From NCBI RefSeq assembly GCF_000413475.1, contig NZ_ATFK01000002.1, positions 226,001 to 290,000 of the forward strand: DNA of 64,000 nt, written 5' to 3'. This document shows, piece by piece, positions 19,845 through 30,294 of the stretch. Source of the DNA: Streptococcus intermedius SK54 = ATCC 27335 (GTDB lineage: Bacteria; Bacillota; Bacilli; Lactobacillales; Streptococcaceae). The notes beneath the pieces were generated by a model, which had not been told where the DNA came from, made no database searches, and was given only the letters and a program-made list of their open reading frames with translations. The translations under genes were made by a program, and so were the position numbers. Each line of letters starts with the position of its first letter. The stretch's first letter is position 1.

Positions 19845-19872
19845 AGGCTAGGATCTTTTTCCCAGCCTTTTT
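19845..19872. terminator. Terminator between convergent kinase and ABC permease genes
   Basis: AGGCTAGGA (19845-19853) and TCCCAGCCT (19860-19868) form a stem with one mismatch, followed by TTTTT on the + strand. Confidence 0.65.
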
Positions 19873-19877
19873 GTATG

Positions 19878-20636
19878 CTATAAATCTTTTCTTTTAAATA
19901 CTTGTAAACCACTAAATGCAAAGAAAAGTGTGATGAGAAGGGCAATTGTTATGGTTTTGAAGACCATATCTTGCTTAGAGACCATGTCAAAATAGAATTG
20001 CATGTCCAAGTATTTCAACCAATCAACATCTGGATAAAAGATAGTTGGCAGGCTTAGCAAGGAAACGCCGACAAAATAGGTGAAAATAGCAGCTATAATA
20101 GAGTTAGTAGCATATAATGTGAATGAAACAAGACTAACCCAAGCAAAGGCACAGATAAATTGGACGCCAATCATAATGAGAAAATTCGAAAGGAAATGTT
20201 TTGGTGCTGTTCCAATGCCATTGATGAGTGCAGCTGGAATAAATGCAGAATAGGTTAAAATCATTTGAAACACGATAAGACTAGCTAGAACAAAGAATTT
20301 AGATAAATAGAATTCTGTTCGTGAGATACCGCTAGTAATAGAATTTTTATATAATTTTTGAGTAAGATCAATTCCAATTAATAAAACAACAAGGATGATA
20401 ATAAAAATAATAGTATTACTAAAATTACCAGAAGTTTTAGTGATAGCTTCAAAACCAGTCCAACCACTCTTCTTCTCCAATGCGTTTAAAGCTTTTGTGT
20501 CTGTATGTACTCCTACATTCCCCATAACACCATAGAGCACACCAGATAATAGTGTGATGATAAAGAAGAACTCCGTAATCCAAAAACCCTTTGAGCGAAA
20601 GAAACGATAAAAGTCTGCTTGAATAGTATGAATCAT
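19878..20636 (-). CDS. ABC-2-type transporter permease
   Basis: 252 residues with six hydrophobic segments and the layout of ABC-2 permeases of BcrB/LagB type: a short N-terminal cytoplasmic part (IQADFYRFFRSKGFWITEF), then a long extracytoplasmic loop after helix 1. It starts 13 bp after the ATPase gene and forms an exporter with it. Systems of this kind often give immunity to peptide antibiotics or lantibiotics; the substrate here is not known. Confidence 0.85.
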   Translation of the reverse strand: MIHTIQADFYRFFRSKGFWITEFFFIITLLSGVLYGVMGNVGVHTDTKALNALEKKSGWTGFEAITKTSGNFSNTIIFIIILVVLLIGIDLTQKLYKNSITSGISRTEFYLSKFFVLASLIVFQMILTYSAFIPAALINGIGTAPKHFLSNFLIMIGVQFICAFAWVSLVSFTLYATNSIIAAIFTYFVGVSLLSLPTIFYPDVDWLKYLDMQFYFDMVSKQDMVFKTITIALLITLFFAFSGLQVFKRKDL

Positions 20637-20649
20637 GATAAACCTCCCT

Positions 20650-21558
20650 CTATTTTACCAAATCTGTAAAGTATTTTTCTAAGTCTTGGCGCGCATAGTA
20701 GATTTCGTTGATAGCAATATTCATCTTTCCTAATTCTTGAATGATAGTGTTAATCTCATGCGAATGAGTAAAAATGTGTATCTCATCTGTTGCATTCACG
20801 ACTTTCAGACGGTAGCCCAGATGATCGTGGAGTATGTTGCTTGCCTTGGCGAGATTATTTGTTTTCAAAACAATATAATCTTCACTTTCTTCTTCAAACT
20901 CTGCTTTAGTAATTTCTTTGATGAGTTTCCCATTTTCGATGATTCCGAATTTTGTAGCAACTAAATAAAGTTCACTTAAAATATGGCTAGAGATAATGAA
21001 AGTCATATCCAATTCGTCATTGAGCTGCTGCACTAGTTGTCGGAATTCTTTGATTCCGACAGGATCAAGTCCGTTGATTGGTTCATCTAAAATCATCAAA
21101 TCTGGTTTTGATAGAAGTGCAATAGCGATACCTAAGCGCTGTTTCATTCCAAGAGAAAAATCTCGAAACTTTTTCTTACCAGTATTGGTTAGGCCGACAT
21201 AAGAGAGAGTTTCTTGAATAACCTTATTTGCATTGGGAATATGTCGTATTTTGCAGCAATAGTTTAAATTTTCATAAGCGGTCAGGTGGGCATAAGCCGC
21301 TGGAGATTCAATGACAGAACCGACTCGCTTGAGTGCATGTGTCCATTCAGATTTGGTGGAAGAACCAAAGAGAGCAATCGTACCACTATTTGGCTGAATC
21401 AGCTGGGTAATCACTTTGATGAGTGTTGTCTTACCAGCTCCATTTTTCCCAATTAGACCGTAAATTTCTCCTTGTTTCACAGTAAGACTAACATCATCTA
21501 GAGCCAGCTGTTGACCAAATCTCTTACTGATGTGTTTCACATTCAAAATAGTTTCCAT
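20650..21558 (-). CDS. ABC transporter ATP-binding protein (BcrA/LagA type)
   Basis: 302 residues. Walker A is GLIGKNGAGKTTLIK, the signature FSLGMKQRLGIA, Walker B LMILDEPINGLDP and the H-switch ISSHIL. A ~80-residue C-terminal extension after the nucleotide-binding domain is typical of the BcrA subfamily. It energises the permease encoded immediately downstream. It is divergent from dexB, while the two-component system converges on this operon. Confidence 0.9.
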   Translation of the reverse strand: METILNVKHISKRFGQQLALDDVSLTVKQGEIYGLIGKNGAGKTTLIKVITQLIQPNSGTIALFGSSTKSEWTHALKRVGSVIESPAAYAHLTAYENLNYCCKIRHIPNANKVIQETLSYVGLTNTGKKKFRDFSLGMKQRLGIAIALLSKPDLMILDEPINGLDPVGIKEFRQLVQQLNDELDMTFIISSHILSELYLVATKFGIIENGKLIKEITKAEFEEESEDYIVLKTNNLAKASNILHDHLGYRLKVVNATDEIHIFTHSHEINTIIQELGKMNIAINEIYYARQDLEKYFTDLVK

Positions 21559-21634
21559 AATGTGACCTCCATTTTTTCTATCGTAGAGTTTCTCCTCTCT
21601 TCAAGGATTAGTATACAAAATGCTTGTCAAATAA

Positions 21635-23389
<1,755 letters not shown>

Positions 23390-23415
23390 AAAGATTGGCA
23401 AGAACAAAAACATAA

Positions 23416-23447
23416 AAAATACTGTGAAAAATTCCACAGTATTTTTT
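23416..23447. terminator. Bidirectional terminator between dexB and ykoC
   Basis: AAAATACTGTG (23416-23426) and CACAGTATTTT (23435-23445) form an 11-bp stem with T runs on both strands. It serves the convergent dexB and ECF operons. Confidence 0.9.
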
Positions 23448-23457
23448 GTGTCGAGTT

Positions 23458-24111
23458 CTATCTTGGGATCAAAAGGGTCAAATTGATAAGGAGGAAAATC
23501 AAGAAGCAAGTAAGACTTGCACTTTTGGGTGTTTCCAATTGTCGGTAACAACTTCGCTTGATTGTTTCATCAAATCCGTGGGCGTACATAGCTTCTATGT
23601 AAGAATCTCGCCAATTAAAAGCGATAAAAATAGCTTTGATATAAAAGAGTGGTGACCAGAAATGAAGTGTTTTTCCTCGCAGGAGACTCGCTTCTCGGAC
23701 AGCTTGGATTTCTTTTTGAATGACTGGAATGGCGTTTAGTACAACGAGCAGTCCATAGGTGAAGTGACTTGGAAGGCCTTTTTGTTGCCAATAGCGCAAG
23801 AGCTGATTGAGATGAACGCTATATAAAAAGGTCATTCCCAAAGCTGCTAAAGCAAAAGATCGGGTAAACAGTATCATTGCTTGACTATTATCTCCATGAA
23901 GTTGAATAGCCCAGTAATTTGCTAGTGCTGGTAGCAAAGGTAAGAGCAGTGTCCAGAAAATGCCCCACCATTTCCTTAGGTAAATGAGGTGGGAGAGTAC
24001 TCCTGCGACAATCGCACAGTTGAGCCACGTTGATTGGATAAAGGAAATTTCTAATGTCAAGGCAATGAGAAGGAGCACAAGGGCGAAGACATTTGTTTCT
24101 TCTTTTTTCAT
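23458..24111 (-). CDS. ykoC: ECF transporter transmembrane subunit (EcfT-like, YkoC)
   Basis: A 217-residue membrane protein with five to six helices and the EcfT coupling motifs: EIQAVREASLLRG near residue 137 and RDSYIEAMYAHGFDE near 175 (the A-R-G-type motifs that contact the ATPases). It overlaps the ATPase gene by 4 bp. With the fused ATPase and YkoE it forms a dedicated ECF importer. The TPP riboswitch upstream implies a thiamine precursor, probably hydroxymethylpyrimidine. Confidence 0.85.
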   Translation of the reverse strand: MKKEETNVFALVLLLIALTLEISFIQSTWLNCAIVAGVLSHLIYLRKWWGIFWTLLLPLLPALANYWAIQLHGDNSQAMILFTRSFALAALGMTFLYSVHLNQLLRYWQQKGLPSHFTYGLLVVLNAIPVIQKEIQAVREASLLRGKTLHFWSPLFYIKAIFIAFNWRDSYIEAMYAHGFDETIKRSCYRQLETPKSASLTCFLIFLLINLTLLIPR

Positions 24112-25442
24112 AGCGACCTTCTTTCTGTCAGCCCGTCGGACGTCAGCTCTACCAAATGATCACTAATGCCGTCCAAGGGCTCCAAACGATGAGAAATAAT
24201 TATAAAGCTTTGCTGAGCAGCCTTGTCTTTAATCCAATTGGCAAAAAAATCACAGGCCTTTTTATCTAACCCAGTAAATGGTTCGTCCATGAGTATGACA
24301 GGGGTTTCCAAGGTCAGGATAGATAATAATTGAATGATTTTTTTTTGCCCACCACTCAAGTGGAAAAGACTAGAATCCATTTTCCTGTCTAAACCAAACA
24401 AAGTTAAGGCTTCTTGTGTCTTTGATTGGTTTTCACTGGAAAGAGAGGGCAGGTTTAATTCCTCTGCGGGGGTCGTCCGAATGAATTGCTTTTCAGCATC
24501 TTGAACAACGGCAGTAATATGGCGATATAACTTCTTGTTCTTCTTAATTTTTCGACCCTGATAGCGCATGCTGCCTTTGTATTTTTGCAATTGCAAAATG
24601 GCACGAAAGAGAGTTGATTTACCAGTGCCATTGGCCCCGATGAGAGTCGTAATACCTTTCTGAAAAGCAAAGTCTTCAATCGTAAAAAGTGTATTTTGGT
24701 CAAATTGGCAGGAGACATGTTGCAGCTGTAAGAAAGGGCTTTGCTGAGTATGTTCGCATACCAACTGATAACTTGGAGGAGCCTTTTTTAAAAGAGCTAC
24801 ATCTTGTTTAAAAAGTTTCCCATTTTTTAATTCAACAAGGCAGTCGACATAGTCAGCATAGAGGCTACGATCATGGTCACATAAAATAACAGTCTTCCCC
24901 ATTTTTGTCAAATCTGCTAATAAATGAATCAAGCGTTTGCGTGCTACTTGATCGACAGAAGCAAAGGGTTCATCTAACAAAATAATTTGTGAATCCATAG
25001 CTAGCAGAACGGCTAGAGAAACTTGTTGTTTTTCTCCGCCAGATAAGGTCAGAAAATTACGATGGAGCAGGTGTTCTACTTTCCCAAGAGTGATAGCATA
25101 CTTGATTTTTGCATCAATCTGTTCAGCAGGCGTTTGGAGATTTTCCAAGGTAAAAATCAATTCCTCATAAAGGGTTGTCATGGTAAATTGACGGCTTGGA
25201 TTTTGAAACATCATACTAAGATAGGTAACTCGTTCATGAATCGGTAAGTGAGACAGCAATGTATGACCTAACTTTACCTCTCCAGCAAAGTCTAATTCAT
25301 TGAAATTTGTTAAAATCCGGAAAAGGGTTGATTTGCCAGCACCGGTATCACCAATCAAGAGTGTCATTTTTCCTGTTTCAAAGGTAAAGGTTAAGTCTTC
25401 AAAGACATCTCTAAGATAAATATGCTCTAATGTTAATCCCAT
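24108..25442 (-). CDS. ykoD: ECF transporter ATPase with two fused ABC domains (YkoD)
   Basis: A 444-residue fusion of two nucleotide-binding domains. The first has Walker A LIGDTGAGKSTLFR, signature LTLSGGEKQQVSL and Walker B IILLDEPFASVD. The second has Walker A LIGANGTGKSTLFR, signature FHLSGGQKKIIQL and Walker B VILMDEPFTGLD. One polypeptide replaces the usual EcfA1/EcfA2 pair, as in B. subtilis YkoD. It sits between the S component (2 bp upstream) and the T component. Confidence 0.9.
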   Translation of the reverse strand: MGLTLEHIYLRDVFEDLTFTFETGKMTLLIGDTGAGKSTLFRILTNFNELDFAGEVKLGHTLLSHLPIHERVTYLSMMFQNPSRQFTMTTLYEELIFTLENLQTPAEQIDAKIKYAITLGKVEHLLHRNFLTLSGGEKQQVSLAVLLAMDSQIILLDEPFASVDQVARKRLIHLLADLTKMGKTVILCDHDRSLYADYVDCLVELKNGKLFKQDVALLKKAPPSYQLVCEHTQQSPFLQLQHVSCQFDQNTLFTIEDFAFQKGITTLIGANGTGKSTLFRAILQLQKYKGSMRYQGRKIKKNKKLYRHITAVVQDAEKQFIRTTPAEELNLPSLSSENQSKTQEALTLFGLDRKMDSSLFHLSGGQKKIIQLLSILTLETPVILMDEPFTGLDKKACDFFANWIKDKAAQQSFIIISHRLEPLDGISDHLVELTSDGLTERRSL

Positions 25443-25443
25443 A

Positions 25444-26004
25444 TTATTTACCAGCGGATTGGTTAATCTTGTTGTAAAGATTCATAATGATTTTAACCAG
25501 AACAGCACAGAAGAAGAATACCGAAAGAAAGCGAACAACAAACAATGCTAAAACAAACTCAGGTTTGAAAGCATAATAACCAATTTTAAAATATTCATAG
25601 GCAAAGCTCAAACAGGTCGCCCCTATGGTACTATAGATCAATGATAGCCAATCATAGCGTTTGTATCGTGTTGCTGCAAAACCAAGTTCACTCCCGAATC
25701 CTTGAATGAGTCCAGAAATCAAAGTACTCAGGCCAAATTGGCTCCCGTACAGAACTTCAGCGAGGGCTGCAAATACTTCTCCAATCGTAGCGCTGCCCGC
25801 TTTACGAATAAGCATAGATGATATAGGAGCCGCCATACACCAGAGCCCAAATAAAACTTCATTAGCAAATGGCTTTAAGCCTGCCGGTGCTAAAATAGCT
25901 GTTAAAATGTTATAAAGGAAACCGGAACCGACAAAGATTCCTCCGAATAAAACAGCTAAAAGAGCTAAGAGGATAACATCTCGTAAACTCCATTTTTGAA
26001 ACAT
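25444..26004 (-). CDS. ykoE: ECF substrate-binding subunit YkoE (thiamine precursor uptake)
   Basis: A 186-residue membrane protein with about six helices, of the YkoE family: MFQKWSLRDVILLALLAVLF, then PISSMLIRKAGSATIGEVFAALAEVL and GSELGFAATRYKRYDW. It binds the vitamin precursor (hydroxymethylpyrimidine or thiamine) for the ECF complex. ATG 26002-26004 was chosen because AGAAGGAG lies just upstream; the longer open frame runs through the riboswitch expression platform and is not coding. Confidence 0.88.
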   Translation of the reverse strand: MFQKWSLRDVILLALLAVLFGGIFVGSGFLYNILTAILAPAGLKPFANEVLFGLWCMAAPISSMLIRKAGSATIGEVFAALAEVLYGSQFGLSTLISGLIQGFGSELGFAATRYKRYDWLSLIYSTIGATCLSFAYEYFKIGYYAFKPEFVLALFVVRFLSVFFFCAVLVKIIMNLYNKINQSAGK

Positions 26005-26006
26005 AA

Positions 26007-26041
26007 AAAAACTCCTTCTAACAAAGCAGATGAGGAGTTTT
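26007..26041 (-). promoter_or_regulatory. Hairpin sequestering the ykoE ribosome site
   Basis: On the minus strand AAAACTCCT (26041-26033) pairs with AGGAGTTTT (26015-26007). The latter contains the ykoE Shine-Dalgarno and runs into a T tract just before the ATG. It can act as a second terminator or as a translation block. Confidence 0.65.
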
Positions 26042-26050
26042 GGCACAACA

Positions 26051-26080
26051 AAATAAAATCTAATCACACAAATGATTAGA
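26051..26080 (-). terminator. Terminator of the TPP riboswitch expression platform
   Basis: Minus-strand TCTAATCA (26080-26073) pairs with TGATTAGA (26066-26059), followed by TTTTATTT. It lies between the aptamer and ykoE. Confidence 0.7.
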
Positions 26081-26100
26081 ACGTTTTGGTCTTTTTTATA

Positions 26101-26167
26101 CATTTCCCTGCGGCAGCATTAACTGCATCAGGTTCAATGGGTATAATCTCAGCCTCAGCACCCCAAA
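26101..26167 (-). promoter_or_regulatory. TPP (THI-box) riboswitch
   Basis: Read on the minus strand, the region holds the conserved THI elements in order: GGGGTGC, GCTGAGA, then ACCC, TTGAACCTGAT, TAATGCTGCCGCAGGGAAA. CTGAGA and CCTGAT form the pyrimidine- and pyrophosphate-sensing arms. It controls ykoEDC and confirms that the transporter serves thiamine metabolism. Confidence 0.95.
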
Positions 26168-26331
26168 TGTTCTTTGTTTTTTATTATGTTGTTATTCTAA
26201 CATCTATTCTCAAAAATAGCAAGAAAAGGATTCTAAAGGTTTCGGTTTGGAGAGCGTTATCACTTGAAACGCTATAAAATGTTAAATGATATACTGTAAA
26301 AGTAACCTGTAATAAGTTTAAGCAAGTTTGC

Positions 26332-26348
26332 TATAGTTTATCATTATA
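26332..26348 (+). promoter_or_regulatory. Degenerate MET-box upstream of metE
   Basis: TATAGTTTATCATTATA has a perfect left half and a weaker right half compared with TATAGTTT(S)AAACTATA. It lies 80 bp before metE. This is a candidate MetR/MtaR site, weaker than the one at 12842. Confidence 0.5.
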
Positions 26349-26427
26349 ACACCCCATATAAATTCTAATTATGCAGAGAGACGATTTTCTGATAAGATAA
26401 AATCAAGAAAAATTTTGGAGGACGTTT

Positions 26428-28680
26428 ATGTCAACGACTATCATTGGTTTTCCGCGTTTGGGTGAATTCCGCGAATTGAAATTTACAACTGAAAAATACT
26501 TTAGACATGAAATCTCAGCAGAAGAGCTTCTGGCTGCGGCCAAAGAACTGCGCGCTAAGCACTGGAATATTGTTAAGGAAAAAGGAATTTCAGAGATTCC
26601 GTCAAATGACTTTTCACATTATGACAATGTGCTAGATGCAGCTTTTCTCTTTAACGTAGTACCGTCATCTGTGCAAGGGTTAGAATTGACTGACTTGGAG
26701 CGTTATTTTGCCTTGGCTCGTGGCTATCAGGGCGAGAAAGGGGATGTCCGTGCTCTTCCGATGAAGAAATGGTTCAACACTAACTACCACTACATCGTTC
26801 CTAAATTTGAAAAAGAAACTCAAGTAAAACTTGCAGGCCACAAGATTTTTGACGAATTTGCAGAAGCTAAAGAGCTAGGCTTAGTAACCCGTCCTGTTGT
26901 GGTCGGCCCATTCACTCTCCTGCAAGTATCTGACTTTGAAGATGGTATGGCACCAGCTGACTTTGTAGATGCCTTGATGGCAGCTTATCAAGAAGTCTTT
27001 GCGAAATTAGCAGAGCTGGGTGCGGAGCGCATCCAGCTGGATGAGCCAAGTCTGGTCAAGGATCTGTCAGCTGAAGAAAAAGCTCTCTTCTTGAACCTCT
27101 ACAACAAACTCTTGGCTGACAAGAAAGGTCTTGAAGTCTTGCTTCAAACTTACTTTGGTGACGTTCGTGACGTCTACTCTGACCTTGTGAACTTGCCAGT
27201 TGATGCCATCGGTCTTGACTTCGTTGAAGGTAAGAAAACTCTTGAACTTGTTAAAGGTGGCTTCCCAGCTGATAAGACTCTTTATGCAGGGATTGTCAAT
27301 GGCAAGAACATCTGGCGCAATAACTACGAAAAGAGCTTGGCAGTGCTTGAGCAAATCTCAGCTGAAAATCTTGTTTTAACAAGCTCATGTTCGCTGCTCC
27401 ATGTGCCATTTACAACAGCTAATGAAGAATTTGAACCAGCAATCTTGAACCACTTTGCCTTTGCAGTAGAAAAATTGGATGAAATCCGTGACTTGGTTGT
27501 TATTCGCAATGGCGGTGGTGCAGAAGCACTTGCTGCTAACAAAGAACTCTTTGCGACTGAACGTGTGGGTGAAAATGCAGAACTTCGTGCGCGGATTGCT
27601 GGTTTGACAGACGCTGACTACACTCGCCTGCCAGCCTTTGCAGAGCGTGAGGAAATCCAGCACAAGACACTCAATCTGCCACCGTTGCCAACTACGACAA
27701 TTGGCTCCTTCCCTCAAACCGAAGAAGTCCGTGTCAAACGCTTGGCCTTCCGTAAGGGTGAGCTATCAGCAGAAGACTATGATAAGTTCTTGGCTGAGCA
27801 AATCGATGACTGGATCAAGTGGCAAGAAGAAGTCGGCTTTGACGTGCTGGTTCACGGTGAGTTTGAGCGTAATGACATGGTTGAGTACTTCGGTCAAAAC
27901 CTGTCTGGTTACCTCTTCTCTAAGAATGGTTGGGTACAATCATACGGTATGCGTGGGGTGAAGCCACCAATCATCTGGGGTGATGTAACCCGTCTCAACC
28001 CAATCACTGTCAAATGGTCTAGCTACGCCCAAAGCCGTACAGACAAACCTGTCAAAGGTATGCTGACTGGTCCTGTAACTATCCTCAACTGGTCCTTCCC
28101 GCGTGAAGACATCTCTATTAAGGATTCTACTTTTCAAATCGCCCTTGCAATCAAGGATGAAGTGCTTGACCTTGAAGCTGCAGGCGTGAAGGTCATCCAA
28201 ATCGACGAGGCTGCTCTTCGTGAAAAATTGCCACTCCGTCGTAGCGACTGGTATGAAGACTATCTGGACTGGGCAATTCCAGCCTTTCGTTTGGTACATT
28301 CAACAGTCGCTCCAGACACGCAAATCCACACTCACATGTGTTACTCAGAATTTACTGATATTATCCCAGCTATCGACAACATGGATGCCGACGTGATTTC
28401 CTTTGAAGCAAGCCGCTCTAACTTGGAAATTCTGGACGAGCTCAAGGCTAAGAACTTCCAGACAGAAGTGGGGCCTGGAGTTTACGATATCCACTCACCG
28501 CGCGTGCCAAATGAAGGGGAAATTGACCATACGATTGAAGCCATTTTGGATAAAGTACCAAGCAAGAAAGTTTGGATCAATCCTGACTGTGGTCTTAAAA
28601 CTCGTGGTATTCCAGAAACCAAGGCTAGCTTGGTGCGCTTAATAGAAGCAGCCAAAGCAGCTAGACAACACTTGAAATAA
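26428..28680 (+). CDS. metE: Cobalamin-independent methionine synthase
   Basis: A 750-residue enzyme of normal MetE length that transfers the methyl group of 5-methyltetrahydropteroyl-triglutamate to homocysteine. The N-terminal barrel begins [16 protein letters not shown]. The catalytic C-terminal barrel starts [15 protein letters not shown]. Zinc ligands are visible as His636 and Cys638 in [10 protein letters not shown], Glu in [15 protein letters not shown], and Cys near residue 722 in [17 protein letters not shown] precedes the ATG. No metF follows within this window. Confidence 0.96.
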   Translation: MSTTIIGFPRLGEFRELKFTTEKYFRHEISAEELLAAAKELRAKHWNIVKEKGISEIPSNDFSHYDNVLDAAFLFNVVPSSVQGLELTDLERYFALARGYQGEKGDVRALPMKKWFNTNYHYIVPKFEKETQVKLAGHKIFDEFAEAKELGLVTRPVVVGPFTLLQVSDFEDGMAPADFVDALMAAYQEVFAKLAELGAERIQLDEPSLVKDLSAEEKALFLNLYNKLLADKKGLEVLLQTYFGDVRDVYSDLVNLPVDAIGLDFVEGKKTLELVKGGFPADKTLYAGIVNGKNIWRNNYEKSLAVLEQISAENLVLTSSCSLLHVPFTTANEEFEPAILNHFAFAVEKLDEIRDLVVIRNGGGAEALAANKELFATERVGENAELRARIAGLTDADYTRLPAFAEREEIQHKTLNLPPLPTTTIGSFPQTEEVRVKRLAFRKGELSAEDYDKFLAEQIDDWIKWQEEVGFDVLVHGEFERNDMVEYFGQNLSGYLFSKNGWVQSYGMRGVKPPIIWGDVTRLNPITVKWSSYAQSRTDKPVKGMLTGPVTILNWSFPREDISIKDSTFQIALAIKDEVLDLEAAGVKVIQIDEAALREKLPLRRSDWYEDYLDWAIPAFRLVHSTVAPDTQIHTHMCYSEFTDIIPAIDNMDADVISFEASRSNLEILDELKAKNFQTEVGPGVYDIHSPRVPNEGEIDHTIEAILDKVPSKKVWINPDCGLKTRGIPETKASLVRLIEAAKAARQHLK

Positions 28681-29120
28681 TCCTCCTCGAACCTCAAGAG
28701 TTGATTTTGATGTCAGATTCATTTTAGTGGTTTTTGTTTTTTATATAATAATATTATAATTTCGGATAAAACCATAGGAAAAACGTTTACAATTATAATA
28801 TTTAGAGGTATAATAAAATAGATAAATGACAAAAGCTAATCATTTTATAATAGAAACTTATTTGAGCTTAGGGATATTATTTGCTTTGATAAGAGTGTTA
28901 TTCCCCTATTTTTAGATTAAAGTAAATTATCATTTGACAAATTATTTTTTTTGAAGGGAGGAATAGATGAGTTAGACAGAAAATTTGATTAGCAAAGTAA
29001 AGAAAAAAGGGAGGTGTAAATTAAGTAAGATATAATAATGTCTAATAAAATATATACAAACTGCGTCTATTCTATAATGAAAAGTTTAAGTTATTGTTAT
29101 CAATTAGAGAGGGCTTAATA
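28681..29120. other. AT-rich intergenic region before the halovibrin-like operon
   Basis: No intact gene is visible in 440 bp. It contains TTGACA at 28935-28940 without a good -10 partner. A strong ribosome site GAAGGGAGGAA sits before ATG 28968, but that frame stops at the second sense codon (ATG AGT TAG). A -10-like TATAAT lies at 29073-29078, the most likely promoter element for the gene at 29121, although its -35 is poor. Confidence 0.5.
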
Positions 29121-30266
29121 ATGAAACGTGAAAATTTAAAATGTCTGAAATATCTGCTGATATTTGGTATGATGAGTATGAGCTTGCTAAGCTTTAGCAG
29201 TTTTACTGTCTCCGCAGAAATCAATGAAGATGGTCTAGAGCTCGCAAAAGACCTGACGCCTTATAGAGCTTTTCCATATAATGATGAAGAGAAGGGACAG
29301 TGGCTAAAAGAACCTGGTTCAGAGGAAAAATCTAAAGATCCTTATGCTGGCAGAAGTTACCGTACGATTGCAGAATTAGAATCACAGTTGAACAGGCAAT
29401 ATCAGGATACGCGAAGAGAATGTGCTTATAATCAAGCAGCGTACGAATGCTCTGGCCTATTGATGAGAGGGCTATATACACCAGGCGGAACGTACTATGT
29501 ACCTTGGTCAGTATCTCCGAAAGCAAAACAAAGAGGGAACGTTCTTTCTTTCACATATTTAAGGAAAGACTTAGGTTTTAAACGCTTCCCATTCACTTAT
29601 ACTGCAGGCTTCATTGCTTATCCAACAAGTAGAATGCCTCAAAAACCTAACAAGCAAATTTCTCTGCGTGCCTTGTGTCAATTTCCAATCGATGGCTATA
29701 CTGATTATCGAGATGAATATGGCTGTGGAAAAACAAATAAAGTTGTTTTAAAAGATCCTAAAGGGATTGAGAAGGTAAATACAGATTTTTCCGAAAGATG
29801 TCATCTTATTGATGTAAAAACTTTCTACAAATGGAAAAGACACTATAATAAAAGTCACAGCAAATTGTTCTATCAAGAACAATGTGGTTTTGATTTGAGA
29901 AACAAACGGTATGCTGCTCATAATTCATTCATTTCCATGCGAGCAACTAGATATTTCCAAAATGTTACAGGAACATTTAGACATTCTGAAATTATCACAA
30001 GTGGCTGGCCAGCAGAGGATCAGGGATTGGATGTTAAGAAAGTTCCGTTTATGAGTTTCTTCTTTATTGAAACTGAAGATGCTAACAAAACAAAAGAATC
30101 CCTTGGAGCAGCACAAAGAATGCAGAAAGACTATTATGATAAAACAGGTTTCTTTGTTCCAGTTTCTGCTATCAAATTACCAAATGATTCATATGATGAA
30201 GCACAAATTAACGTAAAAAAAGAACACCAACACCCTGATTTAATTGCCAAAGGGATAGTTCGTTAA
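29121..30266 (+). CDS. Secreted six-cysteine protein, halovibrin (HvnA)-like
   Basis: 381 residues. A clear Sec signal peptide (charged MKRENLKCLKYLL, hydrophobic to ~28, cleavage after TVSA-32) means the protein is exported. The mature part has exactly six cysteines (101, 110, 186, 202, 227, 255), enough for three disulfides, which is rare in streptococcal proteins. The segment YNQAAYECSGLLMRG followed by VPWSVSPKAK and VLSFTYLRKDLGF resembles, from memory, the Gram-negative halovibrin/HvnA-like family (NxPAFxCSGVLLRG...). Vibrio fischeri halovibrins are reported NAD-degrading or ADP-ribosylating exoenzymes. ATG 29121 with upstream AGAGAGGG is used. It is the first gene of a three-gene operon with a Cdh-like protein and a CPHC thioredoxin. 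The family call needs a profile search. Confidence 0.6.
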   Translation: MKRENLKCLKYLLIFGMMSMSLLSFSSFTVSAEINEDGLELAKDLTPYRAFPYNDEEKGQWLKEPGSEEKSKDPYAGRSYRTIAELESQLNRQYQDTRRECAYNQAAYECSGLLMRGLYTPGGTYYVPWSVSPKAKQRGNVLSFTYLRKDLGFKRFPFTYTAGFIAYPTSRMPQKPNKQISLRALCQFPIDGYTDYRDEYGCGKTNKVVLKDPKGIEKVNTDFSERCHLIDVKTFYKWKRHYNKSHSKLFYQEQCGFDLRNKRYAAHNSFISMRATRYFQNVTGTFRHSEIITSGWPAEDQGLDVKKVPFMSFFFIETEDANKTKESLGAAQRMQKDYYDKTGFFVPVSAIKLPNDSYDEAQINVKKEHQHPDLIAKGIVR

Positions 30267-30294
30267 AATATTTTTAGAGATAGGAAATTATTAT

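Noticed and set aside
26005..26103. Longer N-terminus of YkoE running upstream to 26103
   Set aside because: It would translate the riboswitch expression platform. The ATG at 26004 has a strong ribosome site and matches the family start.
27067..28299. Long minus-strand open frames within metE
   Set aside because: They are shadows of a well-supported, full-length metE and have no ribosome sites or family similarity.
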